In this document: in pieces, positions 55,834 through 64,000 of the stretch | Numbering within the stretch: the stretch's first letter is position 1 | Layout: each line of letters begins with the position of its first letter | NCBI GenBank assembly: GCA_022410635.1 | Contig: JAJVDF010000280.1 | Coordinates: forward strand, 894,681 to 958,680 | Source of the DNA: Tretioscincus oriximinensis | Taxonomy: Eukaryota > Chordata > Lepidosauria > Squamata > Gymnophthalmidae | DNA: 64,000 nt | Reading direction: 5' to 3' | Made by a program: the position numbers and the translations under genes | The notes under the pieces: model-generated | Databases searched by the model: none | What the model was told of the DNA's origin: nothing | What the model saw: the letters and a program-made list of their open reading frames with translations, nothing else

Positions 55834-56790
55834 GAAAGTATTGTTTTTATTTGACAGAAAGGGGTCCTAATGGACAAAATCCTCTACACATCATGCTGTA
55901 ATATCTGTGTGGCTGGGACAGCAGCAGAAAGGCAAGGAGCAGCCTGTCACTTTATAAAACACAATAACAAAACCCCACTTCTAACTGATCACTAGTGCCG
56001 TCCGCTTCTCATAGCTCTCATGATGGGACCAGCTGCCAGGCAGATTCTCTTGCTATGGTTAAGAGTGAAATTCTGTCAAATTTAGATGAAAATGGACCCC
56101 ATTGAATGTGATGGATCATACACACATTAACCAAGGAAGAAGGGAGGGGGGGGGGCTGGTGCAGTTTGGGGCTGGGGGGAGCGCAGGTTCCTCCAGCTTC
56201 ATCAAAGTTTGAAAAGCGGCTGGGAGGAGGCACATTCAAGCACTTGCCAGTCTCTCTCCCAGTTGGCAAGTTGAATGTCAATACAAAATGGCACCTCTAC
56301 GGAGACAGAGAGACTGTAGCCCCCTCCTAGGCAGCCTTCCCATTGGTTCTGGGATTGGCGACCCCGTTTGCCAANTAAAAAAGCTTCCTGTAGCTTTTTG
56401 ATTTGTTGGCAGCTCCTGTATGAAAGCCTACAATTGGCCAAAGGTTCTCCACTGTTTTCTATGGAGATTTTATCATTGATTTTAATCTCTGCGTGTTCGC
56501 CGGACCCTATGAACCCAGAGGCCAGCTGCCACTGGGAGGGAACGAAGGAAGGAAGGAAGAAGGGAAGGAAGGAGTAAGAGANTCCAGCCCTGGTTCATCC
56601 ATGTANCCTGATGCCCATTTTATGAGTTGGCCCACCCGGAGAAGCTCTACATATAAAATTAGACTCAATAAAGGAAGGAAACTGTAAAAGATAAACAATA
56701 TTTTCTTTTCTTATTCAGTTTCTTTTCTTAATCAAATGTCTTAATCAAGTGTCACCTTCAGTGGCAGTTTAATGCTTAAGGACTCGGAAT
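55834..56790. other. No gene recognised
   Basis: Unique DNA with GGAAGGAAGG-type purine repeats at 56540-56580. Confidence 0.55.
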
Positions 56791-56870
56791 CATAGAGTTG
56801 GAAGGGGCCTTCAGGGTCATCTGGTCTACCCCCCTGCTCAACGCAAGATTCACTAAACCATTCACTAAAG
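56791..56870 (-). mobile_element. CR1 LINE 3' terminal fragment, ATTCTATG subfamily
   Basis: AATCATAGAGTTGGAAGGGG then CCTTCAGGGTCATCTGGTCT is the inverted terminus of the subfamily at 5701. Confidence 0.75.
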
Positions 56871-58117
56871 TTAAGATGATTGCATGCCGTATTTGGCAGG
56901 TTGGATTTAAATGGATGGTTTAAGCAAATGCAAAACCAAGTCAATGTTAAACACAGTTTGCTAATGCTGCCACTTTAAGCTAGGTGAATTTTGATGTAAC
57001 ACCCCCCCCTCCCCCCTAGAGACTAACAAGAAGAAAGTTAGTAGCATGAGCTTGGGTAGACTAAGTTTACTTCTACCACTTAAATACACACGAACATAAG
57101 TACAGTAATACCCCTCTGGATCATACCCGTGGCTTGTCTTGTAAAGCTGTCTGCATCATGGGTTTCGTCAGAAAGATATTTCTAATTAACAGTTATATTT
57201 TTTTAACAACTGAATTCCATAGAAATGTTGTTTCTATTTTATGCCCAAACCTGCCTTTCTCCCCCCTCCTCTCAGAGTTTGCCCTTATTCAGGAAGTGCT
57301 GAGCCATTTCCAAAGCAGCACAAGCTCTTTAGGGGCTGGGTGAAAGGAATACTCCAGGGGCTCCGCATTTTGTGCAGCACATGATGCTTTGGTTCGGCTG
57401 CCCAATTACCAGGTACATGAGGCTTAGTGAACAGCACATGATGTTGCTGGCCTGAAGGTGGAAGGCAGGCTATGCTTAACTCTGTGCCAGGCAGCCGTCT
57501 TGTGGCGCGTCAATTAAGGCAGCCTCACTCCACATTCTTGGCAGAAGAAAAGGTTTTTCTTTCCAATTCCAGCCACCTAATTGCAAGCATCAGAAGTGCT
57601 TCCACTACAAGTTCATGGCATTTAATTTATTACCCCCCAACCAACAAGTGAACACAGCATTCTCTAAAGCAGCTCATCACAGGACTCCGCAGAGGCAGAC
57701 GGAACATGGTGGTGGCATGAGAGGTATTCATCTCATGCCTTGGACCTGCAGGCTCATTTTGTGTGCTGAAAACCATTCTAGAAGCCATTCCAAAAGCCAA
57801 CACAATAATGATAAGTGCAAAATATTGCTACCTGGGGGCCACCTTTTCACCAAATGCCCTTGAAAGCAAAACTTTGGTTTTACAAGCGCACTAAACTATA
57901 AAATCCCAGTTGTTAAATATTATAAAAATTAAATAACAATAGGAGAAGCAAAAGTGGCAGCTATAAAAATGATAAGGCAGAGTTCCATAGAATGGATAAT
58001 GCAAACGCCACAGACTTAGAGGACATCTATAAAGTTTAACTCAGCAGTCATAAACGTTAAATGGATACTTCACTTGCTGGTTCATTAAATAGTTCANGAC
58101 GTGCTTTGCATATGGCA
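56871..58117. other. No gene recognised
   Basis: Unique DNA with a short inverted-repeat-family fragment at 57015-57080 (AGAGACTAACAAGAAGAAAG). Confidence 0.55.
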
Positions 58118-58396
58118 TGGTGGTGCAGAGGTTAAGAATAATGAACTTTCGACACAGTGCTCGGTGTTCAAGGACCATATGCCTGCGGTGGAGAGGGGTG
58201 AGCGCCCACTGCTGGCCTTAGTTCAACCAATCTGACTGTTCGAAAGTAAGCAATTACAAGTATGTTAATAGGTATCATCACAATGGGATGGAGAAGGTAG
58301 AATGTAAGCTTTTGGGTGAAAAACAGCTTGTAAGCCCCTTTGAGTCCCTTCAGGTGAGAATTGTTGGTATAAAAATCCAGTTCTTTTTTTCATATA
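58118..58396 (+). mobile_element. tRNA-headed SINE, family 2, near full length
   Basis: Head TGGTGGTGCAGAGGTTAAGA, B-box-like GTGTTCAAGGACC, then CATCACAATGGGATGGAGAA and the 3' module CTTGTAAGCCCCTTTGAGTC CCTTCAGGTGAGAA, ending TATAAAAATCC. Confidence 0.78.
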
Positions 58397-58697
58397 TAAC
58401 CTGCCCAAGTTGCCTTCCCACTTCCATTGTGTTGTAGCTTCTCCTCATTGCAACTCAGACTGCATCCGCACTACGACTTTGGTAGTGATATCAAGGTGAA
58501 TCCACCACATGTGGTCACACATTTTCAGCAATCAAGAAGCCCCTATGGCTCAGATTTGTTATAGCTCATTTTCCCAACTTTATTGTGGATCTTGCTTTCC
58601 AAGCAACCTGCTTGCACTTGTGGCCTTCAAGAAATGGAGGTCAATGTGCAAGCATGCAGAGCCTTGCAAGAGACAGAAATGCACATGACCCTCGGGA

Positions 58698-59035
58698 ATA
58701 GGCTCCCCAGATGATCGGATTTGGGGGGAAGAACCTGGTTCTTGCACACTTAAAAAAAATATAATTATTTTTNAAAAAATTACTGCACCACCACTAGGGG
58801 TCTCTGGCAACTGCAAGCANTTCCTGAAGGCAACCTGCCCTCTGTAAAAAAAATTNAAAAAATACTAATTTCTCACACACTTCAAAAAATTATCATGCAT
58901 TTCAAAAAGTCTCGCATGCTTCCTAGATTTCTCAGGTGGGGATTTCTGAGGGGTATGCATGTTGGTGGGTGATTTGCATATTCATGAATATTAGCATGAA
59001 TATTAATTGCCCCAGTTTGGGCCTCAGAAAATCTA
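58698..59035. mobile_element. Long member of the GGCTGACCAGATGACC family, diverged
   Basis: It starts GGCTCCCCAGATGATCGGAT and ends GTTTGGGCCTCAGAAAATCT. The interior blocks ACTGCACCACCACTAGGGGT and CACACACTTCAAAAAATTAT match 55572-55815. Confidence 0.75.
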
Positions 59036-59244
59036 AGAAGAACCCTTGGCCTTTCACTTCCACTTAGCAGATCTCAGAAGAATATCATATAGCAAAAAAC
59101 TGCCCAGAAGTTGAATGCCATTGTGACTATTGCTCTTTGGCTATCTGACTGCACCTTGTTCTATTTTATATTCTAGAATAAGGGCCTAGTATCTGCTTGC
59201 TAGTGAAGCAGCAGCAGCAGNAGGAGGAGAAGGAGAAGAAGAAG

Positions 59245-59466
59245 AACTGGGGCTCAAAGTTATTTTTTTGCCTGAAGGCTTACATTCTATTTTCCCCACC
59301 AGGCTGTGGGGTTCCCATTTGTCAGTTCTTGCTTTCGCATAGCTGGGTTGGGTAGAGCTATAGGCTAATAGAAGGTGCTCACCCCTNCCCGCACCTGGCA
59401 CAGCCCCCAAAAACATGATCTCCCAGATGAGAGACCCTAGCAACTGCACCATTTGTGCAGACAATG
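59245..59466 (-). mobile_element. tRNA-headed SINE, family 2
   Basis: AAAGTTATTTTTTTGCCTGA, TTTTCCCCACCAGGCTGTGG, GGCTAATAGAAGGTGCTCAC, and the inverted head GATCTCCCAGATGAGAGACC. A (GCA)n/(GAA)n purine tract at 59205-59245 abuts its end. Confidence 0.75.
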
Positions 59467-59624
59467 GCAGGCCCCATTCTGAGATATATATATTTCAGAA
59501 TAAATCTCAGTCCCTCTCATCCGCCACAACCTCAACAAATAAAACATTAACCTGATATTACTAAATGTTCATCAAATACATCAAGCCTTCCTACCCCTCA
59601 TAGTATTTGCAAGGGGGAAACGAT

Positions 59625-60341
59625 TGTGGCGTCCTCCATTTTGAGGTTTGTGTTTCCCAGAGGGAGGGGGGAAGAGCAGGCCTAGGCAGGGGCGTGGCTT
59701 CCTGGTTCCCTGTTTGGGAGGGGGCATGGCTGGAGGAGCCAGCCAATGGGGCCTCGAGTAGCCGGCTGGTGAGCGGTTAAAAAGGAAGCTGACCAGGGCT
59801 AGAGGCCTTTCTGTCGGAGACTTGTGGTGTAGCAAGTGGACAGAGGGGTCCGCTTCTGATCTGCCTCAGAGGGAGGGGGTGGAAGTGTATGGTNGCCTGA
59901 AGGAGTCAAAGCTGAGGCTTGACTTGGGGCTGGAACAAATAAAGCGACACAGGGCCTGTCTCTTTATGGATCTGGAAACTAATGTTGCACTTGCTTGGTG
60001 TGTGTGTGCTTGAGTCAGGCTTACTTGATAAAAGCCTAAGNTTTATTATTCTAATCTTTCTTCTATTCCTTGTTTGTAAATAATAAACTTGTTATTTGTT
60101 GCAGTTCAAACTTCTCTCTCTTTCTTTTATTTCTGTAACCACAAAATTAATCACGCTACTGGTGGGGGCTGTGAATAAAGCCCTCATCCTGAGGTAAACA
60201 GTGAGGTCTTGTGTAGGCCTGAGGATAGTACTGTTGCTCCAAGCAGTCGTGGGTGCTGGCTTGGGCAACAGGGTGGATATTGTGGCACCCCTGACTGTGA
60301 GGGTCATCGAATAGTAGGGCCCTCAGGTAGGGGTCGCCACA
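59625..60341 (+). mobile_element. Solo LTR of an LTR retrotransposon, 717 bp, with 5-bp target duplication
   Basis: It starts TGTGGCG and ends CGCCACA, flanked by ACGAT on both sides (59620-59624 and 60342-60346). A TATA-like GGTTAAAAAGG lies at 59775-59785; AATAAA signals lie at 59938 and 60082, followed by a T-rich stretch, giving the U3-R-U5 order on the + strand. There is no internal coding region, so recombination between two LTRs has probably removed it. Five-bp duplications fit Gypsy-type or some ERV elements; the class cannot be fixed here. Confidence 0.9.
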
Positions 60342-60346
60342 ACGAT

Positions 60347-61454
60347 TGCCACAGCCAACTTCCTGTCCGAAACAGTAGCGAGTCTAATAACTATTAATAG
60401 AGATTAGGTAAGAAACAGGTAAAGGAACACCAATAACCTCCTCACATGGTGTTGTGAGGCCAAAGTGTGAGCAGAATGAAAATAAGTTAATAATCAACAA
60501 TGTGCACAAAAGGGGTAGAAAATTAAGACTGTGCATAAAAAAAATGAAATAAAAGACAGAAAGCAGCTACCAAATGTTGATAAGACAAGAGTGCTTTAAA
60601 AAGAGAGAACATCAGAAACTCATTCAGTTTATTAAGGAAGCAAGAGTTGAAGGTCTTAGTCACACTTGGTCTTATATCGTCCCATAAAGTAGTCTAAGCA
60701 GCTAGTGTAGAGTTGCCACATGTCCTGGAAATTTGATGAATTCCCAGAATGCATCCGGTTTCCACTACCTCTCCAAAGAGCAGGGATCCATTCTCTTCCC
60801 TGATGGTTCCACTCGCTCAGCCCTGCCTCCTCCCCACAACCCCATTCCTCCCTTCCCTCCTTCCCCTCCCCCTCTTCCACTGCCAGCACTTGCCCTCATT
60901 GGTGCTNCTGGACTGCTTCTGGGATGCATCAGCAGGACTGGATAGCAGCCCCAAGTAGATGGATATGATATGACTACTGCTCAGTGCCACCATTCTGGAA
61001 ACAGGCCCCATATTCGACATTTCCAGGATGCGCCCAAAGTCCCAGAAGTGGTCCCAACCGGTTGGACTGGGCAACAGCCTCATCATATCTGGCTGGGCAC
61101 CCCAGCAACACATGAATATAATGCAACTGCTGCCTGGATGCATTCTGGAAGCAGACCCAGCTGATAGCAGCAGCTCTATCCACATTTGAGCAACAGGGAA
61201 GTGTATGAACGCAGAAGCTCCTGTTGTTTCTTCAAGAGCTGCCATCTTGCAGCAACACTGCATCCACATATTATCAGGAGTTTCTCCATTTTTAAAGTGG
61301 TTGACATGCTTCATGCACACACACATTGCTCTATTGATTCTGGATCAAGCTAATCTCAAGTCATTGAATTGGATCAAGCCACCTAATAGGAATAAATCTT
61401 TAGTGAAAGACAGAGGAATGAAAGAAAGTTGATAAATCCCTACAGACTGTGTTA
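60347..61454. other. No gene recognised
   Basis: Unique DNA including a C/T-rich segment at 60820-60885. Phrases such as CCAGAATGCATCCGG and TGGATGCATTCTGGAAGCAG recur in opposite orientation (60745, 61133), so another repeat may be present. Confidence 0.5.
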
Positions 61455-61685
61455 TTATATCAAGCCCAGCAAGAGGGTCTCATAGCATCAGACAGATTAT
61501 GATAGAGCATAAGCTTTTGTAGACAAGTCCATTTCTTCAAATGGTCAGAACATCTGAAGAAGTAGACTTGTTTACAAAATCTCATACCACCTGCTTTTTT
61601 GTTAGTTTCTAAGGTGATATGAGACCCTCTTACTAGATTTTCTGGGGCCACATTAACATGTCTGTTTCTCTGAAATCTATCACTG
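61455..61685. mobile_element. Inverted-repeat element with hammerhead-like cores, short form
   Basis: Arms from CCAGCAAGAGGGTCTCATAG on the left to GATATGAGACCCTCTTACTA on the right face each other around a centre near 61540-61548. The core CTGAAGAAGTAGACTTGTTT with AC and AAAA lies near 61552 (plus), and a diverged copy near 61510-61537 (minus). It is a distinct subfamily of the elements at 21679 and 23808. Confidence 0.75.
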
Positions 61686-63711
61686 TGATACATTTTGTTA
61701 AATAAGGAGAATGAAAGACAAAAGTCAGCAGTACTCCTAAAAGGAGGCTAGAAGTTAGAGGACAACCACAAATAACAGGAAGAAAGAAGGCTGGAAGTTT
61801 CTACCAATGTTTGATGAGACAAGAGTACATTAAGAAGAGAAATATTAGAAGCCTATTTGGTGCAATAAGAGAAACCCGACTCAGCAATAACACATCACTA
61901 ATAAATAAGAGAATGTTTACAGTCTGTGACAGTATTTGGTATGGCAAGAGTGTATGAAAAAGAGAAAATGTTAACAGTTCATCAATACAATAAGAAAACT
62001 GGTTTTATACTTTCTGCATTGACATTAGAACAACTCAAGGAACCAGACAAGGGTCAGGTGGGCAGTGGCATATTCCCCTTCGGTACACCACAACACACAG
62101 AGTTTGGATCAGGAGACAATGCAAAAATTGCAGCATATCATGCTCTAATGGTTTGGATGTGGACAATGTGTGTCCATGGGCAGGTATATCAAGCCCAGTG
62201 ATACTCCACCTGAGCATCCAGAAGTAGTTCATGGCCTCCAAACCTGGGCCTTATCGTCCACAATATGGACAGCCCTCAAAGTAGTCCATGACAGTCAGCC
62301 TGCCCACTCAAGTACGAAAATAACCAAAGTATTTTCGCATACATGAGAAAACTGCCTCAGTGTCTGTGTTTGTTTTTAGTATGTCTAATATTCTTGCATG
62401 TGTATGAGAAAACTGCCCTGGCTTCCACAATTACCATTGCTGACACTGTATCAAGATAGGCAATTTATTTGCCTCTGAGTGTTCTGGCAGCTGAGTAACA
62501 AATAGCTGACACATTGTGCACTATGTTCAGTGCATCACAATGGTCCAAAATGGAAGTTGCCGGAATGTGGAGTCTCCATCCAGAACTAGCCACAGTTGGA
62601 AGCAGGCATTTTTGGTCAAAACCTCCACCTGAGCCTCATGTGTCAATGCAAAGTTCAAGAATAGCACAACCCTCACTTCCTTTGCAAAGTAGCCCCATCA
62701 AGAAGAAAATGGCTCACTTCTTCATATGCATACGAGATCTTAAAAGGTGGTATCTATGTCATGACTGAATTCAGCTTGAATTTCTTGGTTCTCATCCAGC
62801 ACATTATCATTTCCAATGACCTGTTAAACACTTTGACCACTTCTGACACAGAGGGTACGAGAAAAATAGGTTGGTTGTCTTCTGTATTGATGATGACTTA
62901 CTCATGACCTCTGCCTGTAGCTTCATATAGATGTTACAGAGTGTGGCATAGATATCTAGAGCAAGCCCTACAGGTAAACTCCCATAATGCAGAACAGAAC
63001 TCTACCACAACTACTCCCTGGTGCCTCTAATTTCCAACTGAAAAGTCTCAGTTTGATATAAATACCTTTTCATGTGAAGAAAAAGGCTCTTACTGAGGAG
63101 CAAAGCTTATTTGCAGAGCCACATTGCCTGTATGTACAGTATTGAATTTTCAATCTATATGTGTGGTGTTTTTTCTAATAAAATTAAGGAAACTTGTTGA
63201 ATGATAAGTGGGAGGAGAAGAGAGGAATAAAAACATTTATGAATCACCGGATTTCCTGTTTTTATTCAGCACATACTAAATCTGAAAAACATCTCTAATC
63301 AGGTTGTTCCACCTGTTGTAAAATAAATAGGTGGAACAATCTTTTGTTTCCTTTGCCATTCCCATATCAAAACAATGCAAATAAATGAAGTAGCAGACTA
63401 GTTGTCTCTTTGTGTTGTCCTCATTGGCTGCAGACATGAGCACATGTTGCAAGAGGATCACACAAAGGGTACATAAAGAAGGGCTGCATTTCTTTGGTGG
63501 CAGCTAATGCCAGGGGCTCAGTGTAGCATGTGAATGTGTTCACACTATATAACTGTGCAATCGATGTACTTTGAGGATGATTAGATTACTTTATATTATT
63601 CCAAACTGCAAAAATACTGCTATAGGACAACTTCTCTAGACCTTGGGCTTAGAATTAGTCAGTATAACTAACTATAGTATCATAATGAAATTATGGAAAT
63701 GAAAGAGTAAG
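61686..63711. other. No gene recognised
   Basis: AT-rich DNA. Open frames near 61926 and 62514 have no recognisable product. Confidence 0.55.
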
Positions 63712-64000
63712 AACATAAGAACATAAGAACATAAGAAGAGCCATACTGGATCAGGCCACAGCCCATCGAGTCCAGCATTCTGTGTCACACAAAGGCCCAC
63801 CAGATGCACCTGGGCAGTCCGAACAGAGGAAAGCAAAATATGCTGCTCCTGTTCGTGACTCCCTGCAAATGGTATTTCAAAAGTCCTGCCTGTTGCTCCA
63901 TCCCGGAGGCTACATCCAGACAACTATCTTAGTATCCATTTATACCCTTAGTGTCCATAAACCTGTCTAGTCCTGTCTTGAAACTATCCAAGCTGTTAGC
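63712..64000 (-). mobile_element. CR1 LINE 3' end, TTCTTATG subfamily, cut by window end
   Basis: Four tandem CATAAGAA octamers begin the inverted copy, then TCCAGCATTCTGTGTCACAC and the RT C-terminus, running off the window. It is very similar to 26479 and 11700. Confidence 0.93.

Noticed and set aside
60656..61326. 169-codon minus-strand frame
   Set aside because: It runs through a purine-rich low-complexity tract, holds an ambiguous base and has no recognised domain.
39301..64000. Exons of genes that neighbour CCNL1 in mammals (such as LEKR1, TIPARP or VEPH1)
   Set aside because: I found no recognisable exon. Short or diverged exons could still be missed.

Overview
This window is vertebrate nuclear DNA, most likely from a squamate reptile. 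It holds one confidently recognised protein gene, CCNL1 (cyclin L1), on the + strand. All eleven coding exons can be placed (25419-38845), every intron is GT-AG, and the joined reading frame is 518 codons. The squamate assignment is an inference from the repeats: young CR1 LINEs ending in TTCTTATG or ATTCTATG octamers, two tRNA-headed SINE families, an L2-type LINE fragment, and many fold-back DNA elements. Scattered single Ns and one 585-base gap show a draft assembly.

Layout. 1-22500 is gene-free: AT-rich unique DNA with CR1 copies (one hides the gap, one at 10716-11908 keeps a long open reverse transcriptase frame), SINEs, a hAT-type MITE with an exact 8-bp target duplication, and fold-back elements. 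21300-24240 is a dense cluster: a TA-flanked mariner-like MITE with internal 42-bp repeats, two head-to-head inverted-repeat elements with a hammerhead-like core, nested MITEs, a CpG-bearing block with heat-shock, kappaB, E-box and CRE-like sites, and an L2 fragment. 25010-26150 is the CpG-rich CCNL1 promoter and first exon.

25419-39300 is CCNL1. Exons 1-7 encode the two cyclin folds, exon 8 a basic helical linker, and exons 9-11 the arginine/serine-rich tail. The 5.5-kb intron 3 holds an alternative exon (28363) that switches the frame to [14 protein letters not shown], matching my recollection of the short cyclin L1 isoform in mammals. The 3' UTR has an ATTAAA signal at 39278.

39300-64000 has no gene that I recognise. 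It carries more SINEs, CR1 copies (one nested in another), two long members of a transposon family whose palindromic derivatives occur elsewhere in the window, a 717-bp solo LTR with a 5-bp target duplication, and a CR1 copy cut by the window end. I found no exons of the genes that flank CCNL1 in mammals.

I did not find a new multi-gene system. The most interesting leads are the hammerhead-like inverted-repeat family, the alternative CCNL1 exon, the regulatory-looking block 2.4 kb upstream of CCNL1, and several perfect short-loop palindromes.
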